A stretch of 64,000 nt of DNA from Saccharothrix sp. S26 (GTDB lineage Bacteria > Actinomycetota > Actinomycetes > Mycobacteriales > Pseudonocardiaceae): assembly GCF_021390395.1 (NCBI RefSeq), contig NZ_JAJUWT010000026.1, positions 62,001 to 126,000 on the forward strand, in the 5' to 3' direction. Shown here in pieces: positions 24,838 to 32,638 of the stretch. The translations under genes were made by a program, and so were the position numbers. The notes beneath the pieces were generated by a model. It did no database searches. It saw only the letters and a list, made by a program, of their open reading frames with translations, and was not told the origin of the DNA. Every line of letters starts with the position of its first letter. Within the stretch, counting starts at the first letter, position 1.

Positions 24838-26004
24838 CTACGCCTTGACCGCCGGGATGTCGGGCACGCCGAGCCGCCGCACCGCGCGCGGCACGACCAC
24901 CGCGCCCGCCAGGATCATCGCGGCGGCCACCACGCACGCCACCCACCAGTGCGCCCCGTCGTACAGCACGCCCGCGACCAGGCTGCCGATCAACGCCCCG
25001 ACCAGGCACGCCGCCTCGTACACGCCCATCGCGCGGCCCACCCGGCCGTCGGCCGCCTCGGCGATCACGGCCTGCTGCACCGGCATCACCGCCGCCCACG
25101 CCAACCCGCTGAGCACCCACAGCCCCGCGATCACGTACGGGTTGGGCGCCCAGGCCAGGCCGATCGCGAACGCGCCGCTGGCCAGCGACGCGCCGGTCAG
25201 CACCACCCGCCTGCCGAACCGCAGCACGTACCGGTGCAGGTGCTCGGCGGCGGCGCTCATCGCGATCGCGCCGGGCAGGAACACGTACGCCACCTCCCGC
25301 AGCTCCAGGCCGAACCCGCGTTGCAGGTGCAGGAGCAGCAGCAACCCGACGGCCGCCTCCGCCGCCATGGTCATCACGACCGCGAACAGCATCGGCCGCA
25401 ACCGCCTGCCCACCGCGCCCAGCCCGGCCGCCGCCACCCCTCGGCCGCCGCGTTCGCGCCGGCGCGGTGCGGCGAGCAGGAACACCGCCGCCGCGGCGCA
25501 CGCCGCCGAGCACGCCCAGAACAGCCCGGCATACCCGAACGCGCCCACCAGCGCCAGCCCGGTCACGAACGCCACCCACGTCCCCGTCTCCTGCGCCGAC
25601 AGCAGGCGCGGGAACACCGCCGTGTCCTCGTCGAGCCGTTCGCTGACGATCGCCCGCACGGCCACCCACAGCAGCGCGCCACCGGCACCGCCCACCGCCG
25701 CCGCGCCGTACGCGAGCGCCGCGCTCTGGGCCACCGCGTACCCCGCGCACGACAGGGCGTAGAGCAGCGCGCCCGCGGCGGCGGTGTGCCGTCGTTCCCA
25801 CCGGTCGGCCAGCACGCCCGCGAGCGGCCGCACGACCACCGACACCGCCAGCTCCACCGCCATCAGCACGCCCACCTCGGTCGCGCTCAACCCGATGGCC
25901 GCGCCCGCCCACAGCGGCAGCACGAAGTCGACCAGCTCGGTCGGGCCGTTGGCCAGCGTCGCCGCCGTCAGCGTCCGCCGTTCCCTTCGCAACCCCCGGT
26001 CCAC
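24838..26004 (-). CDS. MFS transporter divergent from a TetR gene
   Basis: A 388-residue major facilitator with about twelve helices; the loop 2/3 motif reads RPLAGVLADRWERR (about residue 65). It lies back to back with a TetR-type regulator across 61 bp that contain a 24-bp palindrome, the usual layout of a drug or metabolite efflux pump under its own repressor. Start GTG 26004 is preceded by a G-rich site. The substrate is unknown. Confidence 0.85.
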   Translation of the reverse strand: MDRGLRRERRTLTAATLANGPTELVDFVLPLWAGAAIGLSATEVGVLMAVELAVSVVVRPLAGVLADRWERRHTAAAGALLYALSCAGYAVAQSAALAYGAAAVGGAGGALLWVAVRAIVSERLDEDTAVFPRLLSAQETGTWVAFVTGLALVGAFGYAGLFWACSAACAAAAVFLLAAPRRRERGGRGVAAAGLGAVGRRLRPMLFAVVMTMAAEAAVGLLLLLHLQRGFGLELREVAYVFLPGAIAMSAAAEHLHRYVLRFGRRVVLTGASLASGAFAIGLAWAPNPYVIAGLWVLSGLAWAAVMPVQQAVIAEAADGRVGRAMGVYEAACLVGALIGSLVAGVLYDGAHWWVACVVAAAMILAGAVVVPRAVRRLGVPDIPAVKA

Positions 26005-26026
26005 GTCCGTCCCCCAAACTCCGAAC

Positions 26027-26050
26027 ACCGTTCGTACAACTCCGAACGGT
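26027..26050. promoter_or_regulatory. TetR-type operator between MFS and regulator
   Basis: ACCGTTCG-N8-CGAACGGT is a perfect 8-bp inverted repeat in the 61-bp divergent promoter. A direct repeat of AACTCCGAAC (26017-26026, 26038-26047) overlaps it. It is the expected binding site of the adjacent TetR protein. Confidence 0.65.
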
Positions 26051-26065
26051 ATACTGAGTTTCACC

Positions 26066-26794
26066 ATGACCGCAAAGGACGACGCCCAGCGGCGCGTGCT
26101 CGAACTGCTGTGGAAGGACGCCCGCCGCCCGGCCCGCGGCCCTCGGCGCGGCCTCACGACGGAGCGGATCGTGGCCGCCGCGATCCAGGTCGCGGAGACC
26201 GAGGGGCCGGCCGCGCTGTCCATGCGCCGGGTGGCGGAGGAGCTGGGCGTCGGCACGGCGTCGCTCTACACCTACCTGCCGGGCAAGGCGGAGCTGGAAG
26301 CCCTGATGGTCGACGCGATCGGGGCCGAGGACACGTTGCCCGACGACCGGCCGGGCGACTGGCGGGCCAAGGTCGAGGCGTGGGCCCGCGCCGACCACCA
26401 GCTCTTCCGCGAGCACCCGTGGGTGCTGCACCTGGTGGCGACGGTGGCCGCGCCCGGCCCGAACCTGCTGCGCTGGATGGACTCGGCGCTGCGGGTGCTC
26501 GCGGGCACCGGGTTGACCGAGGCGGAGAAGATGGCCGTGGTCGAGTCGGTCGACGCCTACGTGCGCGGTCAGGCTCGGCTGAGCCTCGACACGCGCGAGC
26601 CCAGCGCCGAGGAGGTGCGCGAACGCGACGCCCTGCTCGGCGAGCTGGTCGACTTCTCGCCCTACCCGGCGCTGGTCGAGGCCGTGCGGGCGGGCGTGTC
26701 GCCGTACACGGGGGACAAGTTCGAGTTCGGGCTGCGGCTGCTGTTGGACGGCGTCGAAGCCCTCATCTCCTCGCGGAGGGCTTCGACGCCCTGA
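26066..26794 (+). CDS. TetR/AcrR-family regulator of the divergent MFS gene
   Basis: A 242-residue regulator. The helix-turn-helix is residues about 30-75: GLTTERIVAAAIQVAETEG, then MRRVAEELGVGTASLYTYLPGKAEL. The C-terminal ligand domain follows the TetR_C pattern (WRAKVEAWARADHQLFREHP). The N-terminal extension with RRPARGPRRGL is common in this subgroup. ATG 26066 leaves 61 bp to the transporter start. It probably represses the transporter and itself through the 24-bp palindrome. Confidence 0.88.
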   Translation: MTAKDDAQRRVLELLWKDARRPARGPRRGLTTERIVAAAIQVAETEGPAALSMRRVAEELGVGTASLYTYLPGKAELEALMVDAIGAEDTLPDDRPGDWRAKVEAWARADHQLFREHPWVLHLVATVAAPGPNLLRWMDSALRVLAGTGLTEAEKMAVVESVDAYVRGQARLSLDTREPSAEEVRERDALLGELVDFSPYPALVEAVRAGVSPYTGDKFEFGLRLLLDGVEALISSRRASTP

Positions 26795-26803
26795 AAGACC
26801 TGG

Positions 26804-26968
26804 TCAGCCCTCGTCCGGGGTCGGCGGCTGGTCGGTCTGCCCACCAGCCTGCTCGTCGGCCTGCTCCGAGGTCGGTGCGGCGGTCTGGACCGCTTCGGCG
26901 GCCTCGCTGACGCGGATGATGCCCTCGAACTCGCGCAGCAGGTCGTCGTAGATCGGCGTGAGTGACAC
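26804..26968 (-). CDS. Small acidic hypothetical protein
   Basis: A 54-residue protein if GTG 26968 is used. The N-terminal half (SLTPIYDDLLREFEGIIRVS) looks like a conserved amphipathic helix; the C-terminal half is low-complexity Ala/Gln/Glu/Pro (EQADEQAGGQTDQPP). No named family is recognised. It ends 9 bp after the convergent TetR stop and could share a terminator. A longer start at 27010 is possible but adds unlikely sequence. Confidence 0.45.
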   Translation of the reverse strand: MSLTPIYDDLLREFEGIIRVSEAAEAVQTAAPTSEQADEQAGGQTDQPPTPDEG

Positions 26969-27163
26969 TTCGTAACCCCCAAAACCTCGTACGTCCCCCG
27001 AACGGGCCAAAGCAGCGTACCTACGGTCGTACCGTCACTTCACCCGGTATTGGGCAATCCGATCAGTACCCGGCTAACTGTCGGCTAAACACATGGGTCG
27101 ACCACACGTTGTGGGGCTTGGTCACATGGGCGACCAACCGCAGGTCACCTAGCGTTTCGGGCC

Positions 27164-27931
27164 ATGACGAGTGTCCCCGGTCACAGCGACGACCTGTCCG
27201 GTCGCACCGCCCTGGTCACCGGCGCCGGCAGCGGCATCGGGCGGGCGTGCGCCCTCGCCCTCGCCCGCGCCGGCGCGAAGGTGCACCTGGTCGACCGCGA
27301 CCGCGACTCGGTCACCGAGGCGGCCCGCGAGACCGGCGGCGCGGAGCACGTGGTCGACCTCGCCGCCGACGACCCCGTCCGGGACCTGCCGACCGAGGTC
27401 GACATCCTGGTCAACAACGCGGGCCTGCAACACGTCGCCCCGGTCCACGAGTTCCCGCCCGAGCGGTTCGAGCTGCTCCAGCGGGTCATGGTCACCGCGC
27501 CGTTCCTGCTCGCCCGGCACGTCCTGCCGCACATGTACCAGCGCGGCTGGGGCCGGGTGGTGAACATCTCCAGCGTGCACGGCACGCGCGCCAGCGCGTT
27601 CAAGGCCGCCTACGTCGCCGCCAAGCACGGCCTGGAAGGGCTGAGCAAGGTCGTCGCGCTGGAAGGCGCGCCGCACGGCGTGACCAGCAACTGCGTCAGC
27701 CCCGGTTACGTGCGCACCCCGCTGGTGGAGAACCAGGTCGCCGACCAGGCCCGCGCGCACGGCATCGGGCCCGAGCAGGTGCTGGCCGACGTGATGCTCA
27801 CCCGGCACGCCATCAAGCAGCTCATCGAACCGGCCGAGGTGGCCTCCGTCGTGCTGTGGCTGTGCGGCGCGCACTCCGGTCACGTCACCGGCTCGTCGTT
27901 CACGATCGACGGCGGCTGGACCGCCCAGTAA
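27164..27931 (+). CDS. bdhA: 3-Hydroxybutyrate dehydrogenase
   Basis: A 255-residue short-chain dehydrogenase. The NAD site is VTGAGSGIGRA; NNAG is at about residue 85; the catalytic Ser is in ISSVHG and the Tyr/Lys pair in YVAAKHG. The features QHVAPVHEFP, SVHGTRASAFKAAY and the C-terminal HVTGSSFTIDGGWTAQ are typical of 3-hydroxybutyrate dehydrogenase. It interconverts 3-hydroxybutyrate and acetoacetate. An MHS transporter and a PucR-type regulator follow on the same strand, suggesting a uptake-and-use operon. Confidence 0.85.
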   Translation: MTSVPGHSDDLSGRTALVTGAGSGIGRACALALARAGAKVHLVDRDRDSVTEAARETGGAEHVVDLAADDPVRDLPTEVDILVNNAGLQHVAPVHEFPPERFELLQRVMVTAPFLLARHVLPHMYQRGWGRVVNISSVHGTRASAFKAAYVAAKHGLEGLSKVVALEGAPHGVTSNCVSPGYVRTPLVENQVADQARAHGIGPEQVLADVMLTRHAIKQLIEPAEVASVVLWLCGAHSGHVTGSSFTIDGGWTAQ

Positions 27932-27970
27932 CCCCCTCGTTCCCCCAACCCCAACGAAGTGGTGACCGAC

Positions 27971-29308
27971 ATGACCAACGCCGCCCCACCGCAGCCGAAG
28001 AAATCCTTCACCAAGGTCGTCATAGCCAGCCTGATCGGAACCACGATCGAGTGGTACGACTTCTTCCTGTACGGATCCGCCGCCGCCCTGGTGTTCAACA
28101 AGCTGTTCTTCCCCACCGCGGACCCGCTCAACGGCACCCTGCTCGCGTTCACCACCTACGCGATCGGCTTCCTGGCCCGCCCGCTGGGCGGCCTGGTGTT
28201 CGGCCACTTCGGCGACAAGCTCGGCCGCAAGAAGCTGCTCGTGCTGAGCCTGGTGCTGATGGGCGGCGCGACGTTCGCCATGGGCCTGCTGCCCACCTAC
28301 GCGGCGATCGGCGTGGCCGCGCCGTTGCTGCTGACGCTGCTGCGGTTGATCCAGGGCTTCGCGCTGGGCGGCGAGTGGGGCGGCGCGGTCCTCATCGTGT
28401 CCGAGCACGGCAGCGCGGAGCGGCGCGGGTTCTGGGCGTCGTGGCCGCAGGCGGGCGTACCGATGGGCAACCTGCTCGCCACCGCCGTGCTCGCGGTGCT
28501 GGCAGCCGTGCAGAGCGACGAGGCGTTCCTGTCGTGGGGTTGGCGGGTGCCGTTCCTGCTGTCCGGCGTGCTCGTCCTCATCGGACTGTGGATCCGGCTC
28601 AGCGTCTCGGAGTCGCCGGTCTTCCTGGAGGCCCAGTCCAAGATCGAGGCGGGCAAGCTCAAGGAGAAGCCGCCGATCGTGGCGGTCGTGCGCGACCACT
28701 GGCGCGAGGTGCTGATCGCGATGGGCGCCCGCATGGCCGAGAACGTGTCGTACTACGTGATCACCGCGTTCATCCTGGTCTACATCACCTCGGAGCTGGG
28801 GATGCCGCGGTCGGCGGGGTTGAACGCGGTGCTGATCGCCTCGTTCGTGCACCTGGTCACGATCCCGTTGTGGGGCGCGCTGTCGGACCGCATCGGCCGC
28901 CGCACCACGTACCTGATCGGCACGGTCGGCATCGGGGTGTGGATGTTCGCGTTCTTCGCGCTGCTGGACACGAAGTCGTTCGTCCCGATGACGCTCGCGG
29001 TCACCATCGGCCTGTTCCTGCACGGCGCGATGTACGGCCCGCAGGCCGCGTTCTTCTCCGAGCTGTTCGGCACGAAGGTGCGCTACTCGGGTGCGTCGAT
29101 CGGCTACCAGTTGGCGTCGATCGCGGCGGGCGCGGTGGCGCCGCTCATCGCCACGGCGCTGCTGGCGAGCTACGACAGCTCGTTCCCGATCGTGCTGTAC
29201 GTGCTCGGGATGTGCGTGCTGACCGTGATCGCCGTGGTGGTGGCGAAGGAGACGAAGGGCACTTCCCTGAACCGGGCCGACGCCGACCAGGCCGCGGTGC
29301 GAGCATGA
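27971..29308 (+). CDS. MHS-family metabolite transporter
   Basis: A 445-residue twelve-helix transporter of the metabolite:H+ symporter branch. The signatures are TTIEWYDFFLYGSAAALVF, RPLGGLVFGHFGDKLGRKK and the LRLIQGFALGGEWGGAVL motif, with KVRYSGASIGYQLASI near the C-terminus. Members carry carboxylates and similar small acids with protons. The position between bdhA and a PucR regulator suggests 3-hydroxybutyrate or a related acid as substrate. Confidence 0.85.
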   Translation: MTNAAPPQPKKSFTKVVIASLIGTTIEWYDFFLYGSAAALVFNKLFFPTADPLNGTLLAFTTYAIGFLARPLGGLVFGHFGDKLGRKKLLVLSLVLMGGATFAMGLLPTYAAIGVAAPLLLTLLRLIQGFALGGEWGGAVLIVSEHGSAERRGFWASWPQAGVPMGNLLATAVLAVLAAVQSDEAFLSWGWRVPFLLSGVLVLIGLWIRLSVSESPVFLEAQSKIEAGKLKEKPPIVAVVRDHWREVLIAMGARMAENVSYYVITAFILVYITSELGMPRSAGLNAVLIASFVHLVTIPLWGALSDRIGRRTTYLIGTVGIGVWMFAFFALLDTKSFVPMTLAVTIGLFLHGAMYGPQAAFFSELFGTKVRYSGASIGYQLASIAAGAVAPLIATALLASYDSSFPIVLYVLGMCVLTVIAVVVAKETKGTSLNRADADQAAVRA

Positions 29309-29312
29309 GGGC

Positions 29313-31163
29313 ATGAGCGAGGCGGACGCGGTGGAGCACCTGTTGGAGCTGCTCGACCTGCTCGCGGCGGACGCGGGCAGTGAGCGGCTGGCGGCGGTGC
29401 TCCCCGCGGCCCGCGCGGCGGGCGTGCCGGACCACGAGCTGGACCGCATCGCCCGCGCCACGGAGTGGGCGTTGCGCATCCGCCGCACGCTCACCGCGCA
29501 CCGCCGCCGTGAAGCCGAGCTGGAGGCGTTGTTCGACACCGCGAACGACCTGGCGGGCGTGCGCGACCCGGACGCCGTGCTGCGGTCCATCGTGCGGCGC
29601 GCCCGGCTGCTGCTCGGCGCGGACATCGCCTACCTGAGCATGAACGAGCCCGGCGAGCGCGGCACGTACATGAGGGTCACCGACGGCTCGATCTCCGCGC
29701 TGTTCCAACAGGTCCGGCTCGGCATGGGCGAGGGCCTGGGCGGCCTGGTGGCGCAGACCGCCCAGCCGTACGTGACCGCCGACTACTTCGCCGACGACCG
29801 GTTCAACCACACCGGCCCGATCGACGCGGCCGTGCGCGACGAGGGGCTGGTCGCGATCCTGGGCGTGCCGCTCAAGCTCGACCGCCGGGTCATCGGCGTG
29901 CTCTACGCGGCCAACCGCTCGCCGCGCCAGTTCCCGCCCGACGAGGTGGCGCTGCTGTCGTCGCTGGCCGACCACGCCGCGATCGCGCTGGACACCGCGC
30001 ACCTGCTGGAGGAGACCCGCGCGGCCGGCGAGACGATCCGCGCGCACAACGAGGCCATGCGCCGCGCCGAGGACGCCCACGACCGGCTCACCGACCTGGT
30101 GCTGCGCGGCGCGGACGTGCCGGAGGTGGCCGCCGCCGTGGCCAAGGTGCTCGACGGCGGGATAGTGGTGCACGACAGCGACGGCGCGGAGCTGGCCCGC
30201 ATCGGCACGACCCGCGCGCTCGCACCACGGGCCGCGGTCAACGCCTCCCGCGCCAGCGGCCGCGCCATCCCGCAGGACGGCACGTGGGTGTGCGCCGTGC
30301 TGGCGGGCCGCGAGCTGCTGGGCAGCATCACGCTCACCGACCGCCCGGACCTCGGCGACGCCGACCGCAGGCTGTTCGAGCGCGCGGGCGTCGTCACGGC
30401 CCTGCTGCTCCTGCTGCGCCGCACGGTCGCCGAAGCCGAGAACAAGGTGCGCGGCGAGCTGATCACCGACCTGCTGACCGCCGCGGTGGACTCGGTGGCC
30501 CTGCGCGCCCGCGCCCGCCGGGTCGGCGTCGAACTGGCGGCCGACCACGTGGTGCTGGTCGCGGACGGCCCGCGGGACCGGCTGCCGGCCGCCGCCGCGC
30601 ACCACGCGTCGGCGTGCCGGGGCCTCGCGGGCGTCCACGGCGAGCACGTGGTGCTGGTGCTGCCCGGCGCGGACCTGGCGTGCGCGGCGCGGGACGCGGC
30701 CCGGGTGCTGGGCAAGGCGGTGGGCCTGCCGGTGACCGTCGGCTCGGGCGGCCCGGCACACGGCCCGGAAGGCGTCGCCGCCGCGCACGCCGAGGCCGTG
30801 CGCTGCCTGAAGGCGTTGCTGCAACTGGGGCGCAAAGGCACTGGGGGCACGCTCGCGGACCTCGGGTTCGTCGGCGTCCTGCTGGGCGACCGGGCGGACG
30901 TCGCCGGGTACGTCCGGTCCACCCTGGGCCCCCTGCTGGACTACGACGCCAGCCGCGGCACCGAACTGGTCCGCACGGTCACGGCGTACTTCGCGTGCGG
31001 CGCCAACCTCAGCCGCGCCAAGGACGAGCTGCACGTCCACGTGAACACGGTGGTGCAGCGCCTGGACCGGGTGGCGAGCCTGCTGGGCGAGGACTGGCAG
31101 TCGCCGGAACGGGTGCTCGAAGTCCAGCTCGCGCTCAAGCTGATGAAGGTGCTGGGCGACTGA
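29313..31163 (+). CDS. GAF-PucR family transcriptional regulator
   Basis: A 616-residue regulator. Residues about 70-235 are a GAF domain (ADIAYLSMNEPGERGTYMRV, MGEGLGGLVAQTAQPYVTADYFAD, ILGVPLKLDRRVIGVLYAAN). The middle part has no clear domain, and the C-terminus is a PucR-type HTH (TVTAYFACGANLSRAKDELHVHVNTVVQRLDRV). It starts 4 bp after the transporter stop and so belongs to the bdhA operon, which it probably activates in response to a metabolite bound by the GAF domain. Confidence 0.85.
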   Translation: MSEADAVEHLLELLDLLAADAGSERLAAVLPAARAAGVPDHELDRIARATEWALRIRRTLTAHRRREAELEALFDTANDLAGVRDPDAVLRSIVRRARLLLGADIAYLSMNEPGERGTYMRVTDGSISALFQQVRLGMGEGLGGLVAQTAQPYVTADYFADDRFNHTGPIDAAVRDEGLVAILGVPLKLDRRVIGVLYAANRSPRQFPPDEVALLSSLADHAAIALDTAHLLEETRAAGETIRAHNEAMRRAEDAHDRLTDLVLRGADVPEVAAAVAKVLDGGIVVHDSDGAELARIGTTRALAPRAAVNASRASGRAIPQDGTWVCAVLAGRELLGSITLTDRPDLGDADRRLFERAGVVTALLLLLRRTVAEAENKVRGELITDLLTAAVDSVALRARARRVGVELAADHVVLVADGPRDRLPAAAAHHASACRGLAGVHGEHVVLVLPGADLACAARDAARVLGKAVGLPVTVGSGGPAHGPEGVAAAHAEAVRCLKALLQLGRKGTGGTLADLGFVGVLLGDRADVAGYVRSTLGPLLDYDASRGTELVRTVTAYFACGANLSRAKDELHVHVNTVVQRLDRVASLLGEDWQSPERVLEVQLALKLMKVLGD

Positions 31164-31172
31164 CGGCACCCA

Positions 31173-31451
31173 CTACCGGGCACCCGGATCGGACTCCCGC
31201 AGGGGGAACGCTCCGTCGTCGCCCGGCGCACCGACCTCCGCCTCGAAGCCGCGACCGTCGCCCAACCGGACCTCGCAGGGCCCGCCCAGCTCGAAGAGCG
31301 TCCGGTCGTCGTCGGTCGCCGGGGCGACGTGCCCCGACCAACCGTGCCCGGTGACCGAGGACGTGCCGTGCCCGGTCGCCGTCAGGTCGAGCGCCGAGTT
31401 CATCGTCCAGACCAGCTCGACCCTGCCTCGATAGGACTCCACGACCGCCAC
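31173..31451 (-). CDS. Hypothetical small beta-rich protein
   Basis: A 92-residue soluble protein with alternating short strands (YRGRVELVWTMNSALDLTAT, HGWSGHVAP, TLFELGGPCEVRLGDGRGFEAEV) and no signal or membrane segment. It faintly resembles DUF4873-like beta domains, but I do not assign it. It ends 10 bp after the convergent PucR-type gene and starts 23 bp downstream of the TetR stop, so it may be co-transcribed with the TetR gene. Confidence 0.5.
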   Translation of the reverse strand: MAVVESYRGRVELVWTMNSALDLTATGHGTSSVTGHGWSGHVAPATDDDRTLFELGGPCEVRLGDGRGFEAEVGAPGDDGAFPLRESDPGAR

Positions 31452-31473
31452 CGTGCCTCATGCCGGCTGCTCA

Positions 31474-32025
31474 TCACACGGTCGGCTGGGACAGACCGGT
31501 GAGCACGACGTCGATGGCGCGGTCGAGGGTGTCGGGGCTCGTCGGGGTGGTGGCGGAGGCCTGGGCCAGGCCGCGGATGAGCAGGTAGACCTCCTCGACC
31601 GTGACGGGTGCGCGTACCGCGCCGACGTCCTGCGCCCGGCGGAGCACGTCGCTCACGGCGGCCTTCAACCGGGTCGCCGCGGCGGCGGCGCTGTCCGGGA
31701 AGCCCCTGCCGTCGGTCAGGACCGAGATCAGGGCGAGTTTCGTGGCCCCGCTCTCGATCATGGCGCGGACGAGGACGCGCCACGCCACGGCGGGGTCGGC
31801 CTCGGCGGCGAGCGCGTGGGCCCGTGCGGTGAGGTGGTCGAAGTGCCGCAGCAGCGCGGCCTCGATCAACCCGCCCTTGGTCGGGAAGTGGCGGAAGACC
31901 GTGCCGATCCCGACGCCGGCCCGCCGCGCCACCTCCTCGGTCGACCCGGTGACGCCGTGCGCGCCGAAGACCTCCTCCGCCGCGGCCAGGATCCGTTCCC
32001 GGTTCTCCCGCGCGTCCTGCCGCAT
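31474..32025 (-). CDS. TetR-family regulator of the SnoaL gene
   Basis: A 183-residue regulator with HTH residues about 8-55: NRERILAAAEEVFGAHGVTGSTEEVARR, then GVGIGTVFRHFPTKGGLIEAA. The C-terminal domain (ILRGLAQA region) is typical of small actinobacterial TetR repressors. It is divergent from a SnoaL-like gene, and the 98-bp gap contains two 18-bp palindromes, so it very likely controls both genes. Confidence 0.88.
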   Translation of the reverse strand: MRQDARENRERILAAAEEVFGAHGVTGSTEEVARRAGVGIGTVFRHFPTKGGLIEAALLRHFDHLTARAHALAAEADPAVAWRVLVRAMIESGATKLALISVLTDGRGFPDSAAAAATRLKAAVSDVLRRAQDVGAVRAPVTVEEVYLLIRGLAQASATTPTSPDTLDRAIDVVLTGLSQPTV

Positions 32026-32063
32026 CCAGACCTCCTGCCGAGCCGGCCGTGGGAGGACTTTAT

Positions 32064-32107
32064 CCGGAGTTGCGACTCCGGTACATTAACCGGAGTCGGG
32101 ACTCCGA
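32064..32107. promoter_or_regulatory. Tandem 18-bp operators
   Basis: Two inverted repeats, CCGGAGTTGCGACTCCGG (32064-32081) and CCGGAGTCGGGACTCCGA (32090-32107), lie 26 bp apart centre to centre in the divergent TetR/SnoaL promoter. The arms CGGAGT and ACTCCG are conserved in both. Confidence 0.7.
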
Positions 32108-32123
32108 TTCTGTGGGGGAAGTC

Positions 32124-32594
32124 ATGCCGTCACCAGCCGAGGTCGTCCGCGCCGTCGCCGTCGGCGTCAGCCGCCTGATCGCGGGCGACCCCACCGGGTC
32201 CGAGCGCGAGGCGCTGCTCGACCACCTGGCCGGCCTGTACGCCGAGCGCACCGACGTCCGGCACCCGTTCTCGCCGCTGGGCGACCCACCGCTGCGCACC
32301 CGCGCCGAGCTGCGCCGGCACTTCGCCGAGGGACCGGGCCGGGCCCGCGGAGCCGACCGGTTCGAGGCCGTGGGCGTCGTCCGCGAGACCGGGGACCCCG
32401 AGCTCGTGGTGTTCGAGTTCGACTACGTCGGCTCGGTGAACGGCTCGCCCTTCGCGGTGCCGTGCGTCTTCGTGACCAGGGTGCGCGACGGCGTCATCGT
32501 CGAATCGCGGGACTACGTCGATCACCTGGGCATGGCCCGCGCCTTCGGCCGCTTGGGCGACCTGGCCGCCGCACTCACCACCGCGGCACGCTGA
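32124..32594 (+). CDS. SnoaL/NTF2-like protein
   Basis: A 156-residue protein of the nuclear transport factor 2 fold: an N-terminal helix (REALLDHLAGLYAERTDVRHPF), a helix with RTRAELRRHFAEGP and the closing strands LVVFEFDYVGSVNG and FVTRVRDGVIVESRDYVDHLGMARA. Members are small-molecule isomerases, hydrolases or binding proteins. GGGGGAA precedes ATG 32124. It is under a divergent TetR with tandem operators, so it probably handles a small molecule sensed by that regulator. Confidence 0.8.
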   Translation: MPSPAEVVRAVAVGVSRLIAGDPTGSEREALLDHLAGLYAERTDVRHPFSPLGDPPLRTRAELRRHFAEGPGRARGADRFEAVGVVRETGDPELVVFEFDYVGSVNGSPFAVPCVFVTRVRDGVIVESRDYVDHLGMARAFGRLGDLAAALTTAAR

Positions 32595-32596
32595 GG

Positions 32597-32635
32597 CCCG
32601 CCGCTCGGCCGCCTCGCAAGCAGCCGAGCGGCGGG
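32597..32635. terminator. Bidirectional terminator hairpin
   Basis: A perfect 13-bp stem (CCCGCCGCTCGGC and complement) with a 13-nt loop between convergent genes, 2 bp after the SnoaL stop. Confidence 0.75.
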
Positions 32636-32638
32636 AGG

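Noticed and set aside
29145-31169. 674-codon frame opposite the PucR-type regulator
   Set aside because: Arg/His/Gln-rich shadow without domains; the + strand gene has clear GAF and PucR domains.
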